The notes under the pieces are model-generated. The model was not told the DNA's origin and made no database searches. It saw nothing but the letters and a program-made list of their open reading frames with translations. Positions 1 to 12,640 of a stretch of DNA of 64,000 bases are shown one piece after another. A program made the position numbers and the translations under genes. The first letter of the stretch is position 1. The number at the start of each line of letters is the position of its first letter. Source of the DNA: Monomorium pharaonis (taxonomy: Eukaryota; Arthropoda; Insecta; Hymenoptera; Formicidae); assembly GCF_013373865.1 (NCBI RefSeq), contig NC_050475.1, forward strand, positions 4,975,001 through 5,039,000, given 5' to 3'.

Positions 1-516
1 TCATGCAGATACATTTAATTTATCCCAAATTAAATAAAAAGATATTCTACTGTTATTGCAACTTTTACAAACAAATCTTGCAAACGCGTTAATTTAAACT
101 TTAATTTAACGCAATTTAGCGCCATTAATGTTTTTCTTTTTTATTATCCTTTGTTTCTATCTTTCTTTGAAGGTTCCATGTTCCTACTTATTAAATAAAG
201 ATAAATTTTCAAAAATCTTTATCTCGACAATAGAAAATTTTTTAATTCTATTTCTGTTAGTTCTATTTATCTTCTTTTTATACATATTTTATAATATAAC
301 TTGAGTTTATTCCTCGTCAGAGCGTCGTCTTCTCAAGCTCAAGATTCGAGAACAAGACTTTACTCTTCCTGGCGCTTCCCATCCTTGCCAGAAAAGAGTA
401 ACAGAACGGAAATATCTTCTTTACCTATAAGAAGATAAATCTTGCCGTCGAAGCGGAATTGTATCGTGGACGAATTTAATAAAAATCAGTTCTATCGCGC
501 CAACTCCGCGAAAAGC

Positions 517-520
<4 letters not shown>
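1..520. other. AT-rich spacer grading into a GC-richer edge
   Basis: The first ~300 bases are AT-rich with homopolymer runs. GC content rises after about 310. I see no supported exon, RNA gene or repeat here. Confidence 0.6.

Positions 521-550
<30 letters not shown>
521..550. repeat. (TC)15 microsatellite
   Basis: Fifteen uninterrupted TC units. The Ser-Leu runs in frames across it are an artefact of the repeat. Confidence 0.95.
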
Positions 551-551
<1 letters not shown>

Positions 552-1140
552 AATACGAGTAGCAAATCTAATCTCGGAAGCACCGCGGTACTCCCTCGCG
601 AATCGAGCGGGCAGACTATTTTAGTCGACGTCACGAAAATGTCGGGGCTTCGTCCGTTAAAACGCAGACAGCACGTATGCTTCCTTCGGGGCTGTACAAC
701 GTATAACGGCCGTCCGTTTGCACTGCAATGCTCGCTTCCTCCGTACGCTTACGCCGTTTCGTTTACGGATACGACGGACGAGAGCGGAGGAGAGAAGGAG
801 CTGTCTCGTCGTTTCGTGGCCGGTTTGCTTTTAGCGAGTTTAGGGGAAAAGTATCTAATGCGAGCGGACTCGCGAAGTGCTCGATGCTTCCCCTTTCCCT
901 TCCTTCTCTTTCCTTTCCTTCGAGTTTCTTGATTACCCGCTCTCTTCTCGACGGTTGTCTTCTTGTTACAGCTGACGCGGTGTGGCCTGACACGAATTTT
1001 TATGCCGGCTCTTAGGCTGACACAGGCGTATTCGTAGTGCGAAACTGACTATTCTCCTCGTGGACAACGACACGTATGTGTAACGTCGGATGGGGTTACT
1101 TTGGTACCCTGCGAGGGGTATGGCGCGTTACCGTAAAAAA
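551..1140. other. CpG-rich island, no gene recognised
   Basis: GC-richer, CpG-rich DNA with overlapping open frames on both strands, none with a convincing start or paired splice sites. A decent plus-strand splice acceptor ends at 970 (pyrimidine tract then TTACAG), but no good donor follows within 200 bases. Confidence 0.5.
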
Positions 1141-2635
1141 AAGTTTCTTAGACTTTCTTTACGACGTTTAAACAACTAGTATAAAGTTTAATTTCAATGC
1201 GCAGTCGCTTCTTGATAATTGTGTTGGATGGTTATAGAACAAGTTTTTTTATGTTTTCTAGATTGCTTTACCTTTTCTTGTAGATATAAAATAAACTAAT
1301 ACTATTTTACCGCATGTTCCATTTGAAAAAAATGGCTAAAGATACAATTTTTCAAAATGACAGAAATATATAGCGTTACTGTAAAACGATTTAATCAAAA
1401 CATTTATTTTAATCAGAATGTTACTAGAGTAGTTTCTAATTTTGTCATTGATCAATTCTCACTTCTCCTATTCTTGTAACGTATGTTGTAATAGAACATT
1501 ATAAATATTTTTTGCAAATTTATTTTAAATCGTTTCCATTAAAAAAACATTAGAATATTCTCTTAAGTAATTTACTCAAAAATAATTTTCTCAGACATAA
1601 GAAATTTTAATTTCTATGTTATCTGAATACATCTTCGAGTTCATTAGTTAAATAAAAATATCGATTTAAGTGTCCAGATAGACATTGATTATTTAATAAT
1701 TTTCGAGGCTAAGAATATCTCTCTTTTTTTTTCTCTCTTTTATCGAATGTTTCGAATGTGATATTGTCGGATTTTCTGCACCCTATCTGGAAATATCCTG
1801 CTGCGTATTCACGCATTCACGTCGTAGAATCGAATATGCGGCACGTCGTTAGCAAGTGGGAAAAGCGGTTCTTTTTTATTTTCTCCTCGAAAAGTCGGAG
1901 ATAAGAAAGTTTTGTGCATAGCCTAGCGAAAATCAACCCGCAACTTGATACAATAATGGTAATCGACGGTGCGTGTGGAGCTTCATAATTAGAATTTCAA
2001 TTTCAAAATCGTTTCCAAAAAAGCTTTCTTTAATTATATTTTCTTTCTTTAATCTATATTTACCCCTTCCTAATAAATCTAATAAAAATACTAGTATTAG
2101 AGAAAGATATACACTTATTAAATAACATAATCTATGGCAAAAATAAAATTGTTGATATTTTTACTTGCCCTTCTTATTATTGTAGAACTTAATTTTATAT
2201 TATGCGTTATATTATCAAATATTTTCTTCATATTACTTTTATTATTTTATTACTTATAGGATTTTTATGATATATATTTATAGATTTCCTCTCTCCCTTT
2301 AATTATCTTTTTACTTAATTTTTAATACATAATATTTGTTTAAGAAAAAGGCAGCACTTCTCTATTTTTGAAAAAAAACTCAATTACATAATAAAAACAA
2401 AGCTAAAATATTTTATATCTATTTTATATCAATTTAGAGAGATCAAATAATATAAAATATTATAATTATATATATATTTTAACAATATTTATTTTAGATT
2501 ACATGAAACATTGTACGATAGAACAACCGCAAGAAACTTGATACTGAAATCTTTCGCAAACTAGTTTTATGCAAAATTCATTATTACGACAAACGGAAGA
2601 GAAACAAATAAGAAAACGAGACGCTTGTGACTGCA
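1141..2635. other. AT-rich spacer
   Basis: Mostly AT-rich with T and A runs. A less AT-rich patch at about 1770-1980 has no supported frame. Nothing else recognised. Confidence 0.6.
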
Positions 2636-2920
2636 AGCTACTTTAAGTTGTTAAGTTCTGTTGAAACGCCGGAACCAGATATTATCCGTTGGCGATTGCA
2701 CCCACGCGAGTGTCGGGAAACCGACACCGGGACAAGCGGAGAGACGTATCGCCCCCGTAGCGACGCACGCGTGTAACGAGGCGCGCGTTGTAATTGCGGA
2801 GCTGCGGACACCCGCGTCAGCAAAGCCCGAAGGGCTTGATTGCCTTCGTTGCCGGTCGGCCCAGCCGCTCGTGCCCGGGAACAAAGCAGATGGGGATCTT
2901 TAACAGTTATTGGTCGTCGC

Positions 2921-2961
<41 letters not shown>

Positions 2962-3370
2962 AGGGGGGAAGGCCTTTCCAGAGGTGCGGAACGATTTATC
3001 GGAGGTTACACACATCTGGAGTCGTTGTGCGAAAAGCGCGCGCGAAGGGAGAACGTGCGGAGAATCACCGGGGGCGGACGGCCGGCATGCCGTCACTTTC
3101 AATTAGATAATTGAAACGGGGGTGAGAGATAGTCGAGCGACGCTTGTTCTCGCGGTGCTGTGTGCGGTCTGCCAACATTTTACGAAAGCCGCACGAAGGG
3201 ACGGCCTCGGAAAGCGGGGGCACGTGGGCCTCGACATTTGCGCGCTTCGACGTGAGACTGACATTCGCACCCCTTACCCTCTTCCGCTTCCCTGTTTCGA
3301 GACCGAATTCAAATTGAAATTGTAAACGAGTGAAAAAGAACTGGAAAACGTTAACATTCACGACATCCAT
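2636..3370. other. CpG-rich island with central GA/G tract
   Basis: Strongly CpG-rich, with several frames of 66-154 codons open on both strands at once. Such mutual openness in GC-rich DNA argues against any being a gene. A minus-strand donor-like site (AGG|GTAAGG) near 3282 lacks a convincing acceptor. Confidence 0.5.
2925..2969. repeat. (AG)15 microsatellite followed by G-tracts
   Basis: AG repeats at 2925-2954 pass directly into runs of G interrupted by A. This is a purine-only strand able to form unusual structures. Confidence 0.9.
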
Positions 3371-3700
3371 GGATTCGAAATTAAATGCTCCCTTAAATTG
3401 TTTTATTCGTTAAAAGATCTTTTGCACAGCCTATTGTTTTAAATAAAATACTTTATATAAATGTAGATATGACAAATGATAAATAATCTTATATCTCGTA
3501 TGAAAAAATAATATCTAGCATACGTAGATATGTAAAGTAAATGCAAAGATGTAGATTTAAAAAAATATTAAAGATAATTTTGTTAGTTCAAAATTTTTCA
3601 TATAAAATTAAATTTGTATTATTGATCTCTCACAATTTTTTATTTATTATGAGAGAAGTTTATACCTTAGTTCAGATTTTTCCCCCATTTTTCCGTTGTC
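3371..3700. other. AT-rich spacer
   Basis: AT-rich sequence without recognisable features. Confidence 0.55.
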
Positions 3701-4560
3701 ACATAATAATCTGAAAATTCCTGTCGGTATTCGTAAGTCACGTTATTCAAGATAAATCGGAATATTTTGACGTTCTTTTATGTAAAATCAATAAAACGAT
3801 CGGAAGCGAGAATATCGTCTCGTCAATTTTTCTCTCTCGAGTTCCAGAAATGCATAATCGCTCTCATAATACAATAAAACGCAATTATCTATTCTTCGTA
3901 CTCTTTTCGAGATGACGACTCTTGGCGGAATAATACCGCGGTCAATACGTGCACTTTTTCCAGCTAAGCCGTGGCAGTCGTATGTCGTGCATATCGCTCG
4001 GTACTTCAATATCCGCTGCAACGTTTCCGCAATAATGCTCGGTGACGGTCGAACGGAAACTCGTTGTGATCACGAAACGAGAGAGAGAGCAACGAATCAC
4101 GTGTGATATGTCTGTAAGCTTGGACTTCGCTTTCTCATCGGCAGAAGCCGGCGGTGAAATGAGAAGCCGTCGGGTTGTTTCATTGTTTCTAAAACAGTGG
4201 GTCAAGGGTTGCAGCCCCGAGTGCTAGCAAAATAAGGGTGCATATGTCAGACCTTGTCGGAAATAACGTTGCTGACTGAGAGAAGGGGACTCAACTGGAA
4301 GGAAGAGAGCTGCAGAAACCTGATCTTTGGGGAAAGAAGAGCGGGAGGGAAGGGGAAAGAGGTGCTCGCCCTCATTTGGCTCCCTTCGCGGCCCTTCCGG
4401 TTATTAAATATTAATCCCGCGAAATTACTAGAGCGCCGGCAATCTTTCGTGGCTACGTCGTTTCTTTTCCCTTGCCCGCAATCTCGAGACTCGATGATTC
4501 TGTGATCGATTGCACAGATACCGTATACGGGACGTGCCGCATCGATGCTCTCGATGCTGC
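3701..4560. other. Moderately GC-rich island, no gene recognised
   Basis: CpG-containing block with short overlapping frames on both strands (for example 3942-4205 minus, 4254-4505 plus). None has supporting splice sites or a recognisable domain. Confidence 0.5.
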
Positions 4561-5235
4561 GACAAAGTTTAATATTTTACCATCTGTATCATTAATTGGA
4601 CAATAAAATTAGGACATATATTTTTATTGCCTTAAGATGTCAATAAATGTGTATAATTAAGTATAAATTTGTAAACCAAGTCTCTTCTTGGCTTTACAAG
4701 CTAAAGTAATAAATTCTATTTTATTCTACTATCTGCATCATTCTCTGTTTGAATTACCTTTGGTTGGATTTTTTACAAATTACTTTGACGAAGATTTTTA
4801 ACATGGAAGGAATATTTGATCGAGTTTCAGCGTTTAACTCGGAAAAAGAATTACTTAACTTATTTTTTTTATAAAAGTTTTTAAATAATTTTTAAATAAT
4901 TTCAAATAAAGTCATTAATCATTTCTAAATGTAGATATAGATAAACAATTTCTTGATTAAAATAATAATTTAATTTTGATGGATTCCTCCCTTCACGTGC
5001 CACATGCCCGTGCTAATACAAGCGCACATGCAACATGTTCCATCATTTCAAGTACGTACATACACACATACGCAAAGGTTATTACCTTAAGTCAACGAAC
5101 GATATCGTTACATCATCGCCGTACGCACACGTGTCTCTCTGCTGCGAATGCTCTCGTCAATTTCAGTTCACGCTTTGCGTCAGTGCCTTTGCACGCTAAA
5201 ACAACGAAATAAAATTTTCCAGAGAGAATAATAAT
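4561..5235. other. AT-rich spacer
   Basis: AT-rich except for a mixed stretch at about 4980-5215 that contains a short unsupported frame. No other feature seen. Confidence 0.5.
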
Positions 5236-5260
5236 CTTTCTCTCTTTCTCTCTCTCTCTC

Positions 5261-5295
<35 letters not shown>
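5236..5295. repeat. Imperfect (TC)n tract
   Basis: About 60 bases of TC repeats with a few TTT or CA interruptions, on the edge of a CpG-rich island. Confidence 0.95.
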
Positions 5296-5870
5296 AGTCC
5301 AGTTCGGTCCGGTCTGAACGACGCGGTTTGCGCTCTCGTTACGCGGAGAATCGCAGCTAGATCATTTGCGAAAGAAACTTTCTTCACCACCAGCGCTCTA
5401 TCCGCGCCGTCCCGTCACGAGGATTTACGTAACAAACCCGTGTAACTCAGCCGACTGTCAGATTTCTGAGCAGTCTGTCTCTAATTGGTTCTCGCTGGTA
5501 GAAGTTTCACACACACTCGGTGCTTTATCCTTCCTTATTATTATCCCGCGCCACGCGGCACCGCTGTTATTGCGGTGCGAGGAGATACGCACGCGAATGA
5601 GAATCTGGAAGATAGTGAGAGAGAGAGGAAGAGAGAGAGAGAGAAGGAGACAGATATGATCCACGAAGGATAATAGCCCGCGGGAGGAGGCTGCAAGCGC
5701 GCGCACGTTGATTGTCTGCGCTCGCATAATCGTCGTACGCGCAAATGGAATATTATTGCACGCGGAAGAGAGGGAGGTAACGGAGGGGCATATATATGTA
5801 CGTGCGCGTGCAGGCTTAGAACTGAACGGCCTTACCTCGCGTTAAACTCGGAGACGTGGAAACTCCATTT
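5296..5870. other. CpG-rich island with GA tract
   Basis: GC-rich block lying directly after the TC tract and carrying an imperfect GA tract at 5616-5650. An insect-initiator-like CAGT occurs just after the TC tract, so a promoter is possible but unsupported. A minus-strand GAG|GTAAGG donor-like site near 5832 has no matching acceptor. Confidence 0.4.
5616..5650. repeat. Imperfect (GA)n tract
   Basis: GA-dominated purine run with GG and AA interruptions. Confidence 0.9.
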
Positions 5871-6033
5871 CGAATTAATATAGAATCGAGTTTAACGAGA
5901 GATTGTAGTTTGTCAATTGTATAGAGGCCGGATAATCAAATTTTTCTGTCAAGTAAAAACATTATTTTGGCTATCATATGCTTTAAAGGTATTATAACTA
6001 AACAGAACATGTATTATCTAATAGAGGTGGAGA

Positions 6034-6096
6034 ACTATCGATGCACTGTCGGAAATTATCGATGGTATTTTTACAACTATCGATAGTTTTTGATAA
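6034..6096. promoter_or_regulatory. Three TATCGAT motifs in a 21-bp tandem array
   Basis: TATCGAT occurs at 6036, 6057 and 6078, exactly 21 bases apart, within three degenerate 21-bp units. The last lies in the perfect 14-bp palindrome AACTATCGATAGTT (6075-6088). TATCGATA is the DREF recognition element in flies, and clustered CGATA is bound by BEAF-32. A regulatory role here is inference; a small tandem duplication is the alternative. Confidence 0.5.
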
Positions 6097-6520
6097 TTTG
6101 TTTTATTTTTTATATATTTAATATATATTACATTGTAATATATTAAATTATTCAATCGTCACAAAAATTTGTCGCATAATTTAGTCCACCATTATGTACA
6201 TAAGTTTATCCTTTTCTACGTTGAACATGGCTTATTAATACAAGACATAACTGGCTAAACACAAGTCTGATTAAGTACTTTCGCGCTAAACGGTTGACAT
6301 AGTGCACTATAATTTATTCTTTACGACGTGTAAAAAATCTGCTTAGGTCAACCATGTAGAAAAAGAACTTTGCCCTCGAACGGTACTTTGTAGCCAGTGT
6401 TTTAAGTAGTTTTAAGCATCATTACTGGAGTTTTAAGCGGTAGAATATAAACAGTAAAATGTCACTTGTCCATTAAAAAATCTAATGATAAAAATAAATA
6501 ATTACAAATTTATTCATTTC

Positions 6521-6539
6521 ATATATATATATATATATA
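6521..6539. repeat. (AT)n microsatellite
   Basis: Nine to ten AT units in AT-rich spacer. Confidence 0.9.
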
Positions 6540-7420
6540 AAACTTTGATGCACAGCTGTTTTATAGATGTTCAATTATTTCTATATAATAACGCTGTAAA
6601 TAGATGCACTTTAGATAAAATAAATGCAGTATAATTCTGAAAAAGTAAACCTTTAAAACCTGAAAAAGTGAAGTTATGAAAGCTCTTCAACAATATTTTT
6701 CAAATTTTTGCAATTTTTAACTCTCATGTTGATTTACACGGAGTTTAATTAAATGCTCGAGAAATAATATGCTTTGCGCGCAAATAATTTTTAGACTTCG
6801 AGGTTAAATCCAAATGTGGCCTTTGAAAACCGAGAAATTTTCGACTTCGTAGATAAATGAGAGTATCGATTCATTGTGATAATACGTAACTAATGAACGT
6901 AAAGCAGGGAAAAGCGTTTGACTTGCTGAAGAATTTTGTTTACCTTTGATATGTTCCTTCGAGATTTTACATATAAATTGCGTTATTAATGCGAACGTTA
7001 ATGAACACCTTTGATACTTTCGAGTACATAAACCGATACGTGATATGAAAACGTTGATGAGCAACATAAAAAGTGACGGAAGATAAAATTGTCCGAGGCT
7101 GCACATTTTGCTCTTATATTCGCCTACATAATCCAGTATGAAAAATAAATAAAAAATAAAACGTTATTTTAACATAAGGAATATTTGATGTAATCGTATC
7201 AATTAATTTCAGTTTTTAGTATTTTTCTCTCCGCTTGTTACTGCAAAATGTGAAATGGTGATATCAGAGAATATGTAATGCGAAAACATTTAATTTAATG
7301 ACAGACTGTTTAATTAATTTAAAAGTAATTTTGTTTAAAAGAATCTAAAATAATAAATCGATCGTGTTTGGCGTATGTACAAAGCATTCAATGCTGTTTC
7401 TGAAAGAGTTAATTAATTTC

Positions 7421-7830
7421 TGACCGCCTTAGACTCGATGACTACGTTTCCCCCATTTACTAGTATTTCGTTTGTGTATCGCGACGTCAAGTCTTCGCGA
7501 ACGGCGAAAAACAATTTCCATCCTTCGAGTTCAATAACTCGTTATCGGCTAGCTGCGAGCGGAAATAATTCCGTCACTCCGAAATCGTCGCGCGCGAAAA
7601 AGAGAGCGAGCTCCGTCCTATTTTTTTCCCCCGGGCCTCGACAAGAAAATCGAGTTTCGCGAAATCGAGTGCTTACAAATTCAGTCCTTAACGAACGAAA
7701 ACTGTCAACAGCAGTCTGCGCTGAAATTATTTTTTCCTCGGTTCCGCGATTCGCTCGCCGATGGACAAATTTACTCCGACGCTAGGATTTATCGCAGTTA
7801 TATATTTATTTTCCTACAATTGTTTTCGCC
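7421..7830. other. CpG-containing island, no gene recognised
   Basis: A 115-codon plus frame (7438-7785) is open but basic, Ser/Arg-rich and without splice support. I treat it as chance. Confidence 0.45.
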
Positions 7831-8420
7831 CTCTCTTTACGTGACGATTCTCTTAAGTCTTCGCATTAACCTTCTTTAAATGTATTACAAGAATCAAGAT
7901 TAAACGCCAAGCAGATACCACTAATATTTTCAATAAAACGTAGTAAAAATATATGGCATTGTGCTCCACAGATTTTGATTTTATTTAACAGCTGCATATT
8001 GCTTGATGTATAATACCTAAAAAAATGCAATGTGATTGTTTGCTCAAAAAGTTAATAAAAAAATTATTTTATAAACTCTTTAGTGCGAGAGAATATGTAA
8101 ACAATCAACTTTATATTACATTGTTATATTATAATTAATATTATGCCGATATTTGCTGCAATTTTGCAAAATAAAATTTATTAATATTAATGTGGCTAAA
8201 TTATTAATTGGTATTATAAACTATGAATTTTATTTAAAAAATGATTTATAAAAAGCGACACCTTTTTTAAAGTTTAAAGATTTTTCCGAATTAAGCATTC
8301 ATTCATTTGTTTAATAATGTAGATTTTTTTACTACAAGTTGGTAAATAAAAAAAATGCACTTCTAAAAGTTTAAGGAACTTTTCGAATTATATTTGCTTA
8401 TTTCCGATATCGTAATTCAA
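7831..8420. other. AT-rich spacer
   Basis: AT-rich with no recognised feature. Confidence 0.55.
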
Positions 8421-9180
8421 GGTTTTTTTTGTTTCAAGTCGATGCATCAGATATCGTGTATTGATTGCGCGACCGCAACAATACACAGTGATTAATTTCG
8501 TTCACGATTTATTCGGTGAATCCAGATGAACCTTCTGAATCTCCGTTCAGTTTCTACGACTTGCTCTTTACAGATCGTTAGCATATCTTCCTTTGCTCAA
8601 GGACGGAATATCAAAGTTACACCGACGCAGCGGCAAGATAGCCGCCCTTTTCTTTCCGCCATCCGCGCGCGCCACCGTAAATTGTGTTCCTACGGCAATT
8701 CAGTCGTGAATCTTCCAGCCGAACGAGTCGCTGCCGTTTCCAATTACAGGACGGACTTTGATTCGTTGAGGCTGTCAGATATAAGCGGGGAATCGGGATC
8801 AATATTGAGATTCTTCTTTTGAATTCGCGCTCCGGACTTCGGAGGACGGACGAGAGAAACTTCGGTAGTACTGGGCAAATCTTCCGGTCACGATTCCGAT
8901 GAATTTCAAAGAGTGATCGCATCTTGCGACTAATGAGGAAAGCAGCATATGTATGGGCACAAAAGCCTGCCTCGCGAATTGTCCGGGAATATACGAACAA
9001 TTCTTTGAGACGGATGTCCGAAACTCAGCTTAAAAGCGCGCATTTGCCAAAGCGGGCGGGGTTCTATTCCAGATCGAAATCGATCTCGAGAATTAAAGTC
9101 CAGAAATGAGTTTACAGTTACATGGCACGGCGGGTAAACTTTCACGAAGTTTTTCGTGGACTTTCCGAATTAGAAGCCGA
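8421..9180. other. GC-richer island, no gene recognised
   Basis: Frames of 98 codons (plus) and 127 codons (minus) overlap at about 8526-9000. Mutual openness and lack of splice sites argue that both are chance. Confidence 0.45.
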
Positions 9181-9600
9181 ATCAGAACTTTTAGATTTAA
9201 TTTGAATCTAATGAGAATTAATGTCTAACGTGTAAAAACATTAAAAAAAAATTTGTTATACAATTAATTTTCCATAGACGTTCAATATATTACTATCACG
9301 GTATATAAAGATAAGAAATGAGATTTTGAATGAGATTTGAGACCTAAGAGAAATTTATGTTCAAAATGTGTTAATAATTAATCCTCTGTTTAAAAAGCGT
9401 GTATATTTAATAAAAAATGCATATAATTGTTATTTATTTTATTAATATATCAACGCGTCTTAACAAGAAAAATCGATAAATCATCAATCTCTATCTTTCT
9501 CTAAAAATCTTTCTTTATAAATTAAATACTCTTTTTTCCTCTAAACTTTAAACAAGATAAACATCGTTACGTGATCAGATTTATTATTATTATTATTAAT
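9181..9600. other. AT-rich spacer with a (TTA)n-like end
   Basis: AT-rich. It ends in TTATTATTATTATTATTAAT at about 9581-9600. No other feature. Confidence 0.55.
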
Positions 9601-9618
9601 ACTCATTTTTCTTATCAG

Positions 9619-9803
9619 TATTAATACTGATGGAGAGTATCTCAAGGAGTAATATTTCTGCAGGTTATAGGCCAGCAGTTCTTTCAGAAATGATTGACAA
9701 AGCGACAAATATAACCGAAAACAATCCAGACAAAAATTATCAACATGATGTTGACTATGATGGTGAATGGGTTAATGTAAATGTTGGATGTATCTCGACC
9801 TAG
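9619..9803 (+). CDS. Candidate 3'-terminal coding exon, unidentified
   Basis: A splice-acceptor-like sequence (pyrimidine tract then TTATCAG) ends at 9618. It is followed by an open frame with an internal ATG at 9630 and a TAG at 9801-9803, giving 57 residues from the ATG. Codons are coding-like: about 74% begin with a purine, although the flanks are AT-rich noncoding. The product would be acidic and Asn/Asp-rich towards its end (for example DVDYDGEWVNVNVGC). Used as an exon it is entered after one base of a codon and begins with a short hydrophobic stretch. No family is recognised. The nearest poly(A)-like motif is a weak AATATA near 9890. It may instead be a remnant of a mobile-element gene. 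Confidence 0.35.
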
Positions 9804-10520
9804 TTTCAGACTTTCTCCAAATGACCGTTTTTACCAATGAGCCCTATACACAGTTAACGTCGTTTTCTTCGGGACAGCAGTCCTGGGAATGAATATAAAG
9901 CGACAGTAGCCTGCAACAAGAGAGATACTCCTGCGAGATCTAATACAGGACGAGTCGGACAAGCGGGAATCGGTTGTCGAGGGAATTCACAGAGTTCCCA
10001 AATCCACGGGGGTACGACGAGAAAGAAAATGGAAAAAGACGGCGGAAAAGCTCGCGTTCTCTCGTATTTTATGGATGTTTCGTCCCCCAGATTCGATCTC
10101 GTTCGGCGCGGCAAGTGTGCGCGAGTACATCGTACAGTTGATTCCGCATAAAGACGGGTAACTTTTTGGAGTGAGAGATTTCGCAGTTTTCTACTCCGCC
10201 ACGAAATTTTGCTCGTCGAGTGGTTATTTTTCAGATAGATTGTGATATCTCAACTGCAAGTCGACCGGTCTGAGTAATCTTCCGGATCTTCGCGGATTCG
10301 GTTAAGATTTGTTCGACGATACCGTCGACGTCCAGTGTAACTTTCGTACGGCGGTGTGTCTCGAAACAGGTAAACGTACACTGCTGCGTGAACGTACACA
10401 GAGTTATCCGATTAGGATATTGGAATGATCGCAGAATGATATGAAAATACGGAAACCGCGCACATATATCGCGTAATCGACTGCACTGTGGCACGTCGTT
10501 AATCATTATTAATGTAACGG
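9804..10520. other. GC-richer island, no gene recognised
   Basis: CpG-containing block with minus-strand frames of 86 and 91 codons. Neither has a recognisable domain or paired splice sites. Confidence 0.45.
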
Positions 10521-11083
10521 GTTCATAGTAAGCGGATTTGTCCTGAGTTATTCAGTTGAAATATTGAAATAATCACGGCAATATTGAAATTGAATGAGGG
10601 ATAGGTATATTGCACGAATTGCAATCGTGACGTGACGTTAATTAATGCCGATGAAATAATAATCTATCTCTGCAAAGCTTATTTTAAGGTATTTCTATGC
10701 AATATAACTAAAACAAACTATTATTTAACCCTTATCGGATGTTATTTAATTTGATCTTTTTGGGTGAATTTATTCGTCAAAAATAGAAATAGAGTTTTAT
10801 GAAATTTTTTATAAAATTTAAAATGTTTATTTCGTTAAAGACTGTAAACTAATAATAATATTAGAATACATTAATCTACAATATAAATTATTACTTTGCT
10901 CAAATTTCACAAATAAAAATTATTGGCAATTTAATTTATTTGCAGTGCCAATTTGATTCTAACATCAAATTTAAGTTTTGAAACTTGATGAGGATATTAA
11001 ATAGATATATTTAAATGTTATCCACTGTTAAGTTAGATTAATTGACTTACTTTGTCAACACTTTCTCCCTCTCTACGTGTACA

Positions 11084-11115
<32 letters not shown>

Positions 11116-11378
11116 AAATTTTTAAATAACGTTTTACTTTATTTTATACTTATATTTTTTAGCTATACATTAAATAGTTATTTTAATTACTCTTCTTTGA
11201 TTAAAAATAGAAAGAGAAATTTTGCTTTGCATCTTATTTTTCTCATTTATATCCTGCACTACCCAAAAGGTATTTTATCAGAATATCGAAGCAGTTGTAA
11301 TACTATTGGAGTTGAAAATGACACGCATCTCGTGAAATTGCAATCGCGACGCATCGTTAATTAATATTAATGTAATAG
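10492..11378 (+). repeat. Three diverged copies of a ~30-40-bp motif
   Basis: Similar strings containing CGTTAAT..TTAATG occur at 10492-10519, 10617-10653 and 11334-11378. The last two also share the upstream AATTGCAATCG. Similarity is roughly three quarters by eye. The intervening DNA is AT-rich spacer. Confidence 0.4.
11081..11114. repeat. Compound (AC)10(GC)7 microsatellite
   Basis: Ten AC units pass directly into seven GC units, an alternating purine-pyrimidine run with Z-DNA potential. Confidence 0.95.
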
Positions 11379-11830
11379 TGATTTACGCGAGGTTCGTTTG
11401 GTAACATACGCGACGTATGTACATACACACACGCGGCATGGCAATTAGGGTGACTTTGTTACATTACTACGCACGTAACACGGCTCCGTGCCCGTGGTAC
11501 TTATCCAGGATGACTAATCTGCACTCGGAGTAGCTGTTGTTGGCCGTATATCGATGGCCTATGTCATTGTAAATTCCATATCCGTCGGGACGGATCCGCC
11601 GGCAGTAATGAACTGTTCTGTCCAGCATGCGCGGAAGGATGTGGCAAGACAGAACTGGATCGTTTCGAGGGCTGACGGCTATTTCCGTCTGCTCGGCCGC
11701 TAGGTACCTAGCTTTCTGAAAAGCCGTTTATACCGCGCGTCTCATTGGAAGGAAATGTCTAATAACGTGTTGTCGACGTGTAATTTCACTTCTCCCTCGC
11801 AAATCGGAAGCATACAAGAATAAGCAAAGC
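11379..11830. other. CpG-rich island, no gene recognised
   Basis: GC-rich block without a long frame or paired splice signals. Confidence 0.45.
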
Positions 11831-12592
11831 AAATAAATGAAATACCGCACTTTTATCCGTTTCTATTGTATGTTATATTTTATTGTATATATTGTCGATT
11901 ATAATTGTTTATGGAAATCACTTTTTCGTGCAAAAAGCTATCGTAAAAGCATCAAAATACTGAAATTTATCTTTATTTTAATAATTAAAATATCAAAATG
12001 TTGTATATTTTTAATGTAAAGAGAAAATGCATCCCATATATAAGCAGGTATATTTCTTTTATTCATTTGTATTTTCTCTTGTCGTCTAATCTAGAAGATA
12101 AACGTTGCACGTAATACATGTTTCTAATAAATCATATATTTATTCTATTTTTTATGTCATTTCATAAAAAATATAAAATGTATATCATTTTTCTGTAAAA
12201 TAAATCTTTTCTATCTTTTTTGCATGAAAAAAAGAAATAAAATATATATATTTTTTAAAATATTATATTCTTTCACTGAGAAAGAATTATCCGATAAATA
12301 AAGCATATGTATATAGCGTCTATTACAATTACAAGAAAATTAAATCTTTAATTTTACGATTATATTAATTTTAACCTCATTTTGTCATAAAATCATGCAT
12401 TTTCGTGAAGTAATAAGGGTTTCTTGCTTGTAACCATAAAAGAGCCAAATGTATTACGGTGAGATTCATAATGCATAAAGGGATGTTCATGAATCGTAAA
12501 ATACGCGGTATAAATGTATGTATTATTAACATAACTTTGTTAATTGTGCTCGCTATGCTCTAACTGTATGTATATGTATATGTATATGCATA

Positions 12593-12640
<48 letters not shown>

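Larger units (their letters stand above)
5871..7420. other. AT-rich spacer
   Basis: AT-rich DNA holding the TATCGAT array (6034-6096) and an (AT)n run at 6521-6539. Two similar minus-strand CTTTTTCAG acceptor-like sites near 6640 and 6660 have no donor partner. Confidence 0.5.

Noticed and set aside
2638..3102. 154-codon minus frame
   Set aside because: Driven by a GA/TC repeat and CpG-rich composition; plus-strand frames overlap it fully.
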